Source of the DNA: Rhizomicrobium sp. | Lineage (GTDB): Bacteria > Pseudomonadota > Alphaproteobacteria > Micropepsales > Micropepsaceae | Reading direction: 5' to 3' | DNA: 64,000 bases | Assembly: GCA_037200985.1 (NCBI GenBank) | Contig: JBBCGJ010000001.1 | Coordinates: 372,001-436,000 of the forward strand | Shown here: positions 8,430-16,218 of the stretch, in pieces | How the letters are laid out: every line of letters starts with the position of its first letter | Numbering within the stretch: position 1 is the first letter of the stretch | Position numbers and translations under genes: made by a program | The notes under the pieces: generated by a model | Database searches by the model: none | Seen by the model: the letters and a program-made list of their open reading frames with translations, nothing else | Told to the model about the DNA's origin: nothing

Positions 8430-8921
8430 ATGTCCGTCACGGGCAGCGGAAACTACTTCGAGGATTTCCGGGTCGGCGACACCTATGAGCACCAGCGCGG
8501 GCGCACGGTCGAGCAGTTCGACAACTATCTGCTGACGCATCTGTCGATGAACACGGCGCAGGCGCATTTCAATCTGCCCTATTCGCAGGCCCTGCTCGAC
8601 GGGAATTTCCGCGAACGTCTCGTACCCGGGCCCTGCACGCTGGGCATCGTCATCGGCCTGACCAGCGAGGACATGAGCGAGAACAGCTTCGCCGATCTCG
8701 GCCTCACCGCGGTGAAGATGCCCCATCCGGTGTTCGCGGGAGACACGCTCCATGCGGCCAGCGAAGTCCTCGAACTGAAGGCGGAGAGCGAGCGCCCGGG
8801 CGCCGGCTTCATGCGCTACCGCTTCGTCGGGACAAACCAGGACAAGAAGGTCGTCGTCGAAGGCGAGCGGCTGCTGCTGCTCAAGAAGAAATCACATTTC
8901 AACCGGGAGAAACGCGCGTGA
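8430..8921 (+). CDS. MaoC-like hydratase (second copy)
   Basis: A 163-aa hot-dog-fold MaoC-like protein that resembles mesaconyl-CoA hydratase/beta-methylmalyl-CoA dehydratase-type proteins in outline. NYFEDFRVGDTYEHQRGRT opens it, followed by AHFNLPYSQALLDGNF in the central helix and the MPHPVFAGDTLHAASEV hot-dog strand. The ATG at 8430 lies two bases after the acyl-CoA dehydrogenase stop and follows GGGGGAG; a GTG at 8424 is an alternative. Its stop overlaps the CoA-transferase start (GTGA). The probable role is hydration of the enoyl-CoA made by the neighbouring dehydrogenase. Confidence 0.82.
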   Translation: MSVTGSGNYFEDFRVGDTYEHQRGRTVEQFDNYLLTHLSMNTAQAHFNLPYSQALLDGNFRERLVPGPCTLGIVIGLTSEDMSENSFADLGLTAVKMPHPVFAGDTLHAASEVLELKAESERPGAGFMRYRFVGTNQDKKVVVEGERLLLLKKKSHFNREKRA

Positions 8922-10123
8922 GCGTTGCGCTTGAAGGCATTACGGTACTCGATCTCACCCAGGGCGTATCGGGCCCGTTCGCGACGCGGCTGCTCAGCCA
9001 GATGGGGGCGCGCGTCGTCAAGGTCGAGCGGCCGGGCGGCGGCGACATCGTGCGGTTCTGGGACGACATCGTACTCGGCATGTGCTCGGGCCATGCCTGG
9101 GTCAATCCGGGCAAGGAAAGCCTTGCGCTCGATCTGGGCACCGCGGACGGCAGGGATATCCTTCTGTCCCTGGTCGAGAAGTCCGACATCGTGATCGAGA
9201 ATTTCGTTCCCGGCACGCTCGAGAAATGGGGCCTGACCTACGATATATTCCGCGCCCGCAACCCCAAGGTGATCTTCTGCCGCATTTCCGGCTTCGGGCA
9301 GGAGGGACCTTATAGAGACCGCGCCGCGCTCGACCTGATCGTGCAGGGCGAGGCGGGCCTCATTTCGACCAACGGAACCGAAGACCATCCCGCCAAGCTG
9401 TCGCTTTCGGTCTGCGACATATCGGGCTCGATGTATGCGACGATCGCGATCCTCGAAGCGCTCTACCATCGCGAACGGACGGGCAAGGGCCAGCGGATCG
9501 AGATCGCGCTGCTGGACGCGGTGCTGACCTGGACCGGCTATTTCCCCTACATGTACTGGTACAAGGGCGAGCTTCCCAAGCGCGTTGGCCTGCATCATCA
9601 CACCATGACGCCATATGGGCCTTATGTCGCGAGTGACGGCCTTGCCGTCATCCTGGCGGCCGGTTCGGGGCATCGCGCGATGTGGGAGCGCTTCTGCAAC
9701 GCCATCGAGCGGCCGGACATCGTCGATCATCCCGATTTCGCCTCGAACGCGCTGCGCATGGCGCATCGCTCCGAGGTCGACGCGGTCGTGTCGGCGGCCA
9801 TCGCGCGGCACGATCGCGAATACTGGCTGGCGCGCTTCCACGAATTCGGCATTCCCGCCGGCGCGCTGAACGATCTGGCGCAGGCGCTCAACCATCCCCG
9901 CGTGACGTCCCGCGGCTTCGTCAAGGACGTGCCGAGCGCGGTCGGCCCCGTCAAGGTGTTCGACTTTCCGCCGCAATTCTCGGAGATCGAGTCCGTCAAC
10001 AAGCTCGGGCCGCCAGCGCTCGGCGAGCACACCGCGCGCATCCTGAGGGAACTGGATATCTCGGAAAGCCGCATCGGGGATCTCGAACGGCGCGGCGTCG
10101 TCGAATGCGCGCCGGGTGGATGA
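8918..10123 (+). CDS. Family III CoA-transferase (CaiB/BaiF)
   Basis: A 401-aa CaiB/BaiF-type CoA-transferase, which moves CoA between carboxylic acids through an aspartyl-CoA intermediate. The N-terminal GITVLDLTQGVSGPFATRLL and GARVVKVERPGGGD are family signatures. The catalytic Asp is at about 167 in SVCDISGSMYA, followed by YHRERTGKGQRIEIALLDA. In this operon it may activate a dicarboxylate, or move CoA between the two carboxyls of one, as mesaconyl-CoA transferase does (inference from neighbours). The GTG start at 8918 is preceded by GGGAGA. Confidence 0.92.
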   Translation: MSVALEGITVLDLTQGVSGPFATRLLSQMGARVVKVERPGGGDIVRFWDDIVLGMCSGHAWVNPGKESLALDLGTADGRDILLSLVEKSDIVIENFVPGTLEKWGLTYDIFRARNPKVIFCRISGFGQEGPYRDRAALDLIVQGEAGLISTNGTEDHPAKLSLSVCDISGSMYATIAILEALYHRERTGKGQRIEIALLDAVLTWTGYFPYMYWYKGELPKRVGLHHHTMTPYGPYVASDGLAVILAAGSGHRAMWERFCNAIERPDIVDHPDFASNALRMAHRSEVDAVVSAAIARHDREYWLARFHEFGIPAGALNDLAQALNHPRVTSRGFVKDVPSAVGPVKVFDFPPQFSEIESVNKLGPPALGEHTARILRELDISESRIGDLERRGVVECAPGG

Positions 10124-10124
10124 G

Positions 10125-11495
10125 ATGGCGCCGTCCTCCGGAGAACACGCGACCCAGAAGCTGGCGGACTTCGCGGTCGGGGTCACGTATGAAGCCTTGC
10201 CGGCGCGCCTGACGACGCAGCTTCGCGCCAGTGTCCTCGACTTCATCGCGGTATCGGCCTATGCGGCCGTCGCGGCCGATGGAAGCGCCCAGCTGCGCCG
10301 CGCGGTGCGGCAGCTCAATCCGGAAGGCGGCGAGATCACCTCAATCGGCGAAACCGGCGGCTACGCCCCGCAATATGCGGCGCTGCTGAACGGCACTTAT
10401 GCGCACACGCTGGATTTCGACGACACAAACCAGCTCGGCCTGATCCATCCGGGCGCGGTCGTCATTCCGGCGGCATTGGCCGCTGCCGAGCACACCGATG
10501 CCGGTGGGCGCGCGTTTCTGACGGCGCTTGCGGCCGGCTATGAGGTCGCGTGCCGGGTCGGTGCCGGATTGGGCAAGACCCTTTACGACCGCGGCTTTCA
10601 TCCGACGCCCATCGCGGGCATTTTCGGCGCGGCGGCGGCCGCGGCGCGTCTGTTGGGGGTCGATGGCGCCACGCTCGCCAGCGCCTTCGGATTTTGCGCG
10701 AGCAAGGCGGCCGGATCGATGCAGTTCCTCGAATCGGGCGCACTGAACAAGCGTCTCCATGCGGGCTTCGCCGCACATGACGCCTGGCTGGCGCTGGCGC
10801 TGGCAAGGGTTGGGCTGCGCGGGTCGTCGGGTGCGATCGAGGGCGCGAACGGTCTCCTCGCCGGCTACAGCAACGCGCCGTCCGCGGCGCTTGTCGCGGC
10901 CGCGCTGAACGAACGCTGGCTGGCGGCCGAGACGGCGATCAAGCCCTATCCCTCCTGCCGGTTCACGCATGCGGCGATCGACGCGGTGCTGGCGCTGCGC
11001 CAGCTCGACGCGGGCCATGCGCGCTCCCCGGTGCATTTGCGGATCCGCCTGTCGCCCGGCGCGCTGCGCATCGTCGGCGAGCGATCCGAGCAGAAATTGC
11101 GGCCCAGGGGCGTGGTGGACGCGCAGTTCAGCGTCTTCTTCCAGGCGGCCATCGCCTGGCTCGAAGGCAATGCCGACTGGGACAGCTATCGCCGCATCGG
11201 CGACGCCGCGGTCGAGGCGATGGCCGCGAACGTCACGGTCGAGCCCGACCCTGGTCTGGCGCTGAACGCGGCGGAGGTGCGGATCGAGGGCACGGATCGC
11301 GTCGAGCGGGTCGACTTTCCCCTGGGCGAGCCCGAACATCCCCTGGATTGGCGTCATGTCGAGGCCAAATTCGCCTCGCTGGTCGGGAACGTATTCGAAG
11401 GCCCGGTGGCGGCCGAGATCGCGCGGGCCACTGCGGCGCTGGAATCGGTTTCGTCCATGCGGGCTTTTGCGCGCCGCTTGAGGAGCGTGCGGTGA
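10125..11495 (+). CDS. MmgE/PrpD family protein (second copy)
   Basis: A 456-aa paralogue of the protein at 5336, with the same landmarks: YAHTLDFDDTNQ, FHPTPIAGIFGAAAAAARLLG and KPYPSCRFTH. The ATG at 10125 is chosen; a GTG three codons upstream at 10116, overlapping the CoA-transferase stop, is possible. Two different MmgE/PrpD enzymes in one operon suggest two chemically related steps such as a dehydration and a decarboxylation, or a heteromeric pair; neither can be assigned from sequence. The stop overlaps the CitE-like start by four bases. Confidence 0.85.
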   Translation: MAPSSGEHATQKLADFAVGVTYEALPARLTTQLRASVLDFIAVSAYAAVAADGSAQLRRAVRQLNPEGGEITSIGETGGYAPQYAALLNGTYAHTLDFDDTNQLGLIHPGAVVIPAALAAAEHTDAGGRAFLTALAAGYEVACRVGAGLGKTLYDRGFHPTPIAGIFGAAAAAARLLGVDGATLASAFGFCASKAAGSMQFLESGALNKRLHAGFAAHDAWLALALARVGLRGSSGAIEGANGLLAGYSNAPSAALVAAALNERWLAAETAIKPYPSCRFTHAAIDAVLALRQLDAGHARSPVHLRIRLSPGALRIVGERSEQKLRPRGVVDAQFSVFFQAAIAWLEGNADWDSYRRIGDAAVEAMAANVTVEPDPGLALNAAEVRIEGTDRVERVDFPLGEPEHPLDWRHVEAKFASLVGNVFEGPVAAEIARATAALESVSSMRAFARRLRSVR

Positions 11496-12379
11496 CGGCG
11501 GCGCGGACGAAGCGGATGCCGCTGCGCTGCCAACTGGTCACGCCGGGGGCTTCGGTCAAGATGATCGAGAAGGCGGCGGCACTGCGGTGCGACGGACTGG
11601 TGCTCGACCTGGAGGATTCGGTCACGCCTGCGATGAAACCGGCGGCCCGCGATGTCGTGCGCCAGGCGTTGCAGGGAACCGATTTCGGCGAGACCGAGGT
11701 CGCGGTGCGCGTCAACGCGGTGGGCACGGCCTGGTTCGGCGAGGATGTCGCGGCGTTGCAGGATGCCGATATCGACGCCCTCGTTCTGTCGAAGGCGGAG
11801 ACCGCGCGCGACGTTCATGTCGCCGATTATTTCCTCGAACGGATGGAGTGCAGGAGGGGCCAGGGAATAGCGCTCTACCTTCTGATCGAAAGCGGCGCTG
11901 CCTTGGAGCGCATCTCGGACCTTATCGACATTTCGCCGCGCTGTGCCGGCGTCATCTTCGGCGCGGCCGATTTCGCGGCGAGCACGGGCGTTGCCTTCAA
12001 CGCGCGCGGTCTCGCCTATGCGCGGTCCAGGCTGTCGGCCGCCGCCGCCGCGGCGGGCATCCAGGCGCTGGATCAGGTTCATCCTAAGATCGACGATGAC
12101 GCCGGCCTGGAGGTGGAGGCCCGTCACGCGCGCGAGATCGGCTACACCGGCAAATGGGCCATTCATCCGCGCCAGGTCGAAATCATCGCCAAAGTCTTTT
12201 CGCCCACGCCGGAGGAGATCGAGGAGGCGCATCGCATATTGCGCCTGAACGATGCGATGCTCGGCGCGGGCAGGGGAGCGGTCGCCGAGGATGGGATGCT
12301 GGTCGACGAAGCTGTCGTCAAGATCATGCGGCGCAGGCTGGCGGCCGTCGCGGGGCCGGCAAAGGGAGAATTGCCATGA
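11492..12379 (+). CDS. CitE-like CoA-ester lyase (HpcH/HpaI family)
   Basis: A 295-aa TIM-barrel protein of the CitE/malyl-CoA lyase group, which cleaves or forms C-C bonds of citryl-, malyl-, methylmalyl- or citramalyl-CoA. DGLVLDLEDSV (34-44) carries the acidic metal site residues, LIESGAALE holds the second acidic ligand, and FGAADFAASTG and KWAIHPRQVEII are typical C-terminal motifs. GTG start at 11492, overlapping the MmgE stop, with GAGGAG upstream. After CoA transfer, dehydrogenation and hydration, this enzyme would give the terminal cleavage to acetyl- or propionyl-CoA plus glyoxylate or pyruvate (inference). Confidence 0.87.
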   Translation: MTAARTKRMPLRCQLVTPGASVKMIEKAAALRCDGLVLDLEDSVTPAMKPAARDVVRQALQGTDFGETEVAVRVNAVGTAWFGEDVAALQDADIDALVLSKAETARDVHVADYFLERMECRRGQGIALYLLIESGAALERISDLIDISPRCAGVIFGAADFAASTGVAFNARGLAYARSRLSAAAAAAGIQALDQVHPKIDDDAGLEVEARHAREIGYTGKWAIHPRQVEIIAKVFSPTPEEIEEAHRILRLNDAMLGAGRGAVAEDGMLVDEAVVKIMRRRLAAVAGPAKGELP

Positions 12380-13392
12380 GCAGGATCGTGCTGGGCATCG
12401 GGACGTCCCACAGCCCGTTGCTGATGCTTTCGCCGGAGATGTGGCAGGTGCGCGCCCAGGACGATCTGCGCAATCGCAAGCTCACGCTGTCGGATGGCCG
12501 CGTGCTCGCCTATGACGCGCTTCTCGCCGAGACCGGCGGCGTTCACGCGGGCGACGCGACGATCGGGACGTTTCGCACCCAGTTGGATGGCGCCAATCGC
12601 GCCTTGGACCGGCTTGCCGACGAACTGGAACGCGCCAGGCCCGATGTCGTCGTCATCATCGGCGACGATCAGGACGAATTGTTCCGGCTCACGCATATGC
12701 CGGCGATCGCCGTCTATTACGGCGCGGAGCTGACGATGCTGGCCAAGGGCGCGCAGGCCGCGGAGATTCCGGAATGGCGGCGCCGGGCGCTGGTCGGCTA
12801 CAAGATGGATGCCGCCCATGCGTTCCCCGGCTGCCCCGAGGTGGCGCTCGCGCTTATCGAGGGGCTGATGGCGCGCGACGTGGACGTGGCGGCCGCGTCG
12901 CATGTCGAGGATGCCGGCAAGGCGGGTTTCGGCCATGCCTACGGCTTTGTGGTGTCGCGGCTGTTCCGGGGACGGAGCATCCCGATCGTGCCGGTGCTCC
13001 TCAACACCTATTTCCCGCCGAACGTTCCCTCGCCGTCGCGCTGCTATGCGATCGGCCAGGCGATCGGCCAGACCTTGAAGCAGATGCCGAAGGATCTGCG
13101 CATCGCGGTCGTTGCCTCCGGCGGCCTCAGCCATTTCGTCACCGACGCGGTGCTGGACCGCCGGGTCCTGACGGCGCTCGCCGAAGGCGACGCGGCGACG
13201 CTCCGCGCCCTGCCGGCCGCCGCGCTCCGATCGGGCTCGTCCGAGATCCTCAACTGGGTCACGGCCGCCGGCGCCCTGGAGGGCCTGCGCAACGCCTGGA
13301 TGGAATATCTTCCGGTCTATCGCACACCGGCCGGCACCGGGATCGGGCTGGCGTTCACGGCCTGGCACGGCGACCAAGCCGCGTCCCGCTGA
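12376..13392 (+). CDS. LigB-type extradiol ring-cleavage dioxygenase, class III
   Basis: A 338-aa protein related to the catalytic beta subunit of protocatechuate 4,5-dioxygenase. GIGTSHSP puts a His at position 12, where LigB has its first iron ligand. GDDQDE (96-101), FGHAYGF (H187, at the expected region of the catalytic base) and GGLSHF (H253) are further family motifs. It would insert both oxygens of O2 next to a catechol hydroxyl. No LigA-like small subunit gene is next to it, so it may be a single-subunit enzyme of the gallate-dioxygenase or related type. ATG start overlaps the CitE stop (ATGA) after AGGGAGA. The two following genes fit the next two steps of the same pathway. Confidence 0.85.
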   Translation: MSRIVLGIGTSHSPLLMLSPEMWQVRAQDDLRNRKLTLSDGRVLAYDALLAETGGVHAGDATIGTFRTQLDGANRALDRLADELERARPDVVVIIGDDQDELFRLTHMPAIAVYYGAELTMLAKGAQAAEIPEWRRRALVGYKMDAAHAFPGCPEVALALIEGLMARDVDVAAASHVEDAGKAGFGHAYGFVVSRLFRGRSIPIVPVLLNTYFPPNVPSPSRCYAIGQAIGQTLKQMPKDLRIAVVASGGLSHFVTDAVLDRRVLTALAEGDAATLRALPAAALRSGSSEILNWVTAAGALEGLRNAWMEYLPVYRTPAGTGIGLAFTAWHGDQAASR

Positions 13393-13422
13393 CGAATACG
13401 AAAACATGCAAGGGAGAACGCA

Positions 13423-14424
13423 ATGATAATCGACTCGCACGCCCATGTGGTCATGCCCGACGACATATTCAAATTCATGGCCGAGCTGGTATCGAGCCGC
13501 GCCAACCCGCCGTCGCGCGAGCGCTACACGATCACCGACGAGGCGGCGCTGCGCAGCGTCACCCAAGGCCTGGTCAATTCGATGGACGAAGTCGGCACCG
13601 ACATCCAGTTCCTGTCGCCGCGCCCCTACATGATGATGCACTCGATCAAGCCGGCGAAGGTCGGGCATATGTGGACCCAGGCGATCAACGACGTCATCCA
13701 TCGGCAATGCCAGATGTTTCCGGACCGCTTCCGCGGCGTCGCGGGCCTGCCGCAATATCGCGACACCAGCCCGGAGAATTGCCGCGACGAGTTGGAGCGC
13801 TGCGTGAAGGAACTCGGCTTCGTCGGCTGCCTCATCAATCCCGATCCCTGCGAGGGCGACATCGCGCCGCCGCCCGGCCTGGGGGACCGGTTCTGGTATC
13901 CGCTCTATGAGAAGATGGTCGAGCTCGGCGTGCCCGCTTTGATCCATTCGGCGAGCTGCTGCAATCCGCGCGAATCCTACACCCTGAAATTCCTCAACGA
14001 GGAAAGCACGGCGATCATCTCGCTCCTGGAATCGGACGTGTTCACCGATTTTCCCGACCTGAAGATCGTCATCTCGCATGCCGGCGGCGCGATCCCCTAT
14101 CACATGGGCCGCTTCCGCGCCTGGAATCTGCGCCGCAAGCGGCCGCTGGATTTCGACCAGATGATGCGCCAGCTCTATTTCGACACCTGCAACTATTCCA
14201 AGGAGGCGCTGGACTTCCAGTTCCGTACGCTGGGCACCGACAATTGCCTGTTCGGGACCGAACGCCCCGGCACGGGCAGCGTCCACAATCCAGTCACCGG
14301 CAGCACCTTCGACAATCTCAAGCCGGTGATCGAGAGCATCGAATGGCTGACCGCCGAGGACCGGCGCAAGATCTTCGAGCTCAATGCCAAGAAGGTGTAC
14401 CAGCGCGCCTTTCCGGCCCGCTGA
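13423..14424 (+). CDS. LigJ-like amidohydrolase, probable 4-oxalomesaconate hydratase
   Basis: A 333-aa amidohydrolase-fold protein that follows the pattern of LigJ from Sphingobium, the zinc hydratase converting 4-oxalomesaconate to 4-carboxy-4-hydroxy-2-oxoadipate. Candidate metal ligands are H6 and H8 in IDSHAH, H175 in LIHSAS and E280 in LFGTE, the same spacing as the four LigJ ligands. ISHAGGAIPYHMGRFR (217-232) also matches that family closely. Position between a LigB-type dioxygenase and a LigK-like aldolase supports this. Alternative: a decarboxylase of the same fold. A 30-base gap separates it from the dioxygenase gene and a GGGAGA site precedes the ATG. Confidence 0.82.
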   Translation: MIIDSHAHVVMPDDIFKFMAELVSSRANPPSRERYTITDEAALRSVTQGLVNSMDEVGTDIQFLSPRPYMMMHSIKPAKVGHMWTQAINDVIHRQCQMFPDRFRGVAGLPQYRDTSPENCRDELERCVKELGFVGCLINPDPCEGDIAPPPGLGDRFWYPLYEKMVELGVPALIHSASCCNPRESYTLKFLNEESTAIISLLESDVFTDFPDLKIVISHAGGAIPYHMGRFRAWNLRRKRPLDFDQMMRQLYFDTCNYSKEALDFQFRTLGTDNCLFGTERPGTGSVHNPVTGSTFDNLKPVIESIEWLTAEDRRKIFELNAKKVYQRAFPAR

Positions 14425-14440
14425 TCGGCTGGAGCGGAAC

Positions 14441-15091
14441 ATGCTGGACATCGTCAAGCGGCTCGAAAGCCTGAGCTGCACAGATCTGAGCGATGCGCTC
14501 GACAGGCTGGGCATCGCCGGGCAATGCGTCGGCATCATGCCGCTCGACCGTTCGTTCCGGCTGGCGGGCAGAGCCTGGACCTTGCGCTACGGTCCCGTCG
14601 GACAGGAACCGGGCACGGTCGGCGACTACATCGACGATCTCGGGCCGGGCGAGATCGTGGTGCTCGACAACCAGGGCCGCCCGGATGCCACGGTGTGGGG
14701 CGATCTTCTCACCTCGACGGCCGCGCGGCGCCGGGTGGGCGGCACCGTCATCGACGGCGTCTGCCGGGACGTCGACCGGTCGATCGAGCTTGCTTATCCG
14801 ATCTTTTCCAGGGGCAATTGGATGCGGACCGGCAAGGATCGCGTGCGGGTCGAGGCGACGGCCGTACCCGTCTCGATCGGCGGAATCCGCATCGAGCCGG
14901 GCGATTGGCTGCGCGGCGACGGCGACGGTCTGGTCGCGATTCCGGCCGGCCGGATCGGCGAGGTTCTGGACGTGGCCTTCGAAGTTCATGCCGCGGAGGA
15001 TCGGATCAGGGCGGCGATCCTCGAGGGCCAGCCCCTGCGCGCGGCGCGGGCGGCACAGGGTTACCATGCGCTGCAAACCCGGCGCGGATAG
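14441..15091 (+). CDS. LigK-like 4-carboxy-4-hydroxy-2-oxoadipate aldolase (RraA family)
   Basis: A 216-aa RraA-fold aldolase. SCTDLSDALDRLG (12-24), GEIVVLDNQG (70-79), WGD (86-88) and the metal site CRD (108-110) are visible. Its N-terminus begins like known LigK/ProA/HMG aldolases, and its place after the LigJ-like gene suggests it cleaves 4-carboxy-4-hydroxy-2-oxoadipate to pyruvate and oxaloacetate. Start at 14441, preceded by GGAGCGGA; an upstream in-frame Met at 14384 lies within the preceding gene and is rejected. Last gene of the operon before the LysR regulator. Confidence 0.84.
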   Translation: MLDIVKRLESLSCTDLSDALDRLGIAGQCVGIMPLDRSFRLAGRAWTLRYGPVGQEPGTVGDYIDDLGPGEIVVLDNQGRPDATVWGDLLTSTAARRRVGGTVIDGVCRDVDRSIELAYPIFSRGNWMRTGKDRVRVEATAVPVSIGGIRIEPGDWLRGDGDGLVAIPAGRIGEVLDVAFEVHAAEDRIRAAILEGQPLRAARAAQGYHALQTRRG

Positions 15092-15267
15092 CGCCCAACC
15101 GGCGCCTTTGGGGGTGAACATCTTGACCGGACTGGGAAATCATCGTGCACAGGGCTAGGAGTAAGCCGCGCGGCGGACGTTTGGCGGCAAAGCCTGCCCG
15201 CGGCCGCGGCGCGAACCCGCCGTTTGCCCCGGAGGAAGATGATTCGCCCTACCATCGGTCCGCACAG

Positions 15268-16209
15268 ATGAACCGGCTCAATGTCACACTGGAGGAGCTT
15301 GAAACCTTCCTGATGATCGTGCGTCTGGGCAGCTTCAACCAGGCCGCCGAGGCGCTCGCCGTCAGCCAGCCGACCGTCACGGCGCGCATCAAGAAGATCG
15401 AGGCCTCGCTCGGCACCCGCCTGTTCCTGCGCACGACGCGCAAGGTGCTGACGACGCCGGCGGGCTCCAAGCTGCAGGCGGCGAGCGAGCCGCTGATCGC
15501 GAAGCTGCGGTCGCTCAAGGTCGAATTGCAGCAGGACGCCAAGCTGACCAAAGGTTCGGTGTCGCTGGCCGTCTCGCCCACCGTGGCGGCGGTGACGCTG
15601 CCGCCGATCATCGCCAAGTTCAGCAAGATCTATCCCGATGTCGTCGTGAAGCTCCGGGACGAGCAGCTCGGCCAGGCCCTCTCCGACCTGACCGCCGGCC
15701 TGGTCGACTTCGCGATCTGCGGCCAGGAAGACGGCATCCGGGGACTGGCGTTCGAGCCGCTGTTCGCCATCGAGTATTACCTGATCGTTCCGCGCGACCA
15801 TGCCTTGGCGAAGATGGATTTCGTCTCTTACGAGGAGCTCGCCAGATATCCGTTGATCACGATGCCGTCGCACGTCTCCATCTGGAGCACGATCGCCGCC
15901 GACATCGCCGGCAAGGGCCTCTCCTTCCATCCTTCCTACGAGGCGTTCAGCGCCTTCACGATGCTGGGCATGGTCGAGGCCGGGCTCGGCGTCACGCTGC
16001 TGCCCAGCATCGCCTTGTCCTTCATCGACATGAACCGGTTCGTGGCGCTGAAGCTGGCGGGGCCGGACCGCTTTCTGCGCACCATCGGCATCAGCCGCGT
16101 GCGCGACCGCGCGTTGTCCCAGGCGGCGGAAGTGTTCTGCACCTTCGCGCGGAACTGGATCCGCGATCAGATCCGCCAGCAGACCAAGATGTACTTCCCG
16201 CCGCATTAG
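15268..16209 (+). CDS. LysR family transcriptional regulator
   Basis: A 313-aa LysR-type regulator. The N-terminal winged helix-turn-helix spans roughly 5-65 (FNQAAEALAVSQPTVTARIKKIEASLG), followed by the linker helix and a periplasmic-binding-protein-like effector domain. ATG at 15268 gives the standard length; a GTG at 15145 would add a 41-residue Arg/Pro-rich tail and is not preferred, though the ATG has no clear ribosome-binding site. It lies downstream of and in line with the catabolic operon, and convergent with the oxidoreductase gene at 16219. It probably senses a pathway acid and controls this operon and perhaps the Rieske genes. Confidence 0.88.
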   Translation: MNRLNVTLEELETFLMIVRLGSFNQAAEALAVSQPTVTARIKKIEASLGTRLFLRTTRKVLTTPAGSKLQAASEPLIAKLRSLKVELQQDAKLTKGSVSLAVSPTVAAVTLPPIIAKFSKIYPDVVVKLRDEQLGQALSDLTAGLVDFAICGQEDGIRGLAFEPLFAIEYYLIVPRDHALAKMDFVSYEELARYPLITMPSHVSIWSTIAADIAGKGLSFHPSYEAFSAFTMLGMVEAGLGVTLLPSIALSFIDMNRFVALKLAGPDRFLRTIGISRVRDRALSQAAEVFCTFARNWIRDQIRQQTKMYFPPH

Positions 16210-16217
16210 CTGCGGCG
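16199..16217. terminator. Bidirectional terminator-like hairpin
   Basis: CGCCGCA and TGCGGCG form a perfect 7-base stem around loop TTAGC, across the stop codon of the LysR gene and just before the convergent stop of the oxidoreductase gene. There is no long T-run on either side, so it may act as a weak or Rho-assisted terminator. Confidence 0.4.
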
Positions 16218-16218
16218 C

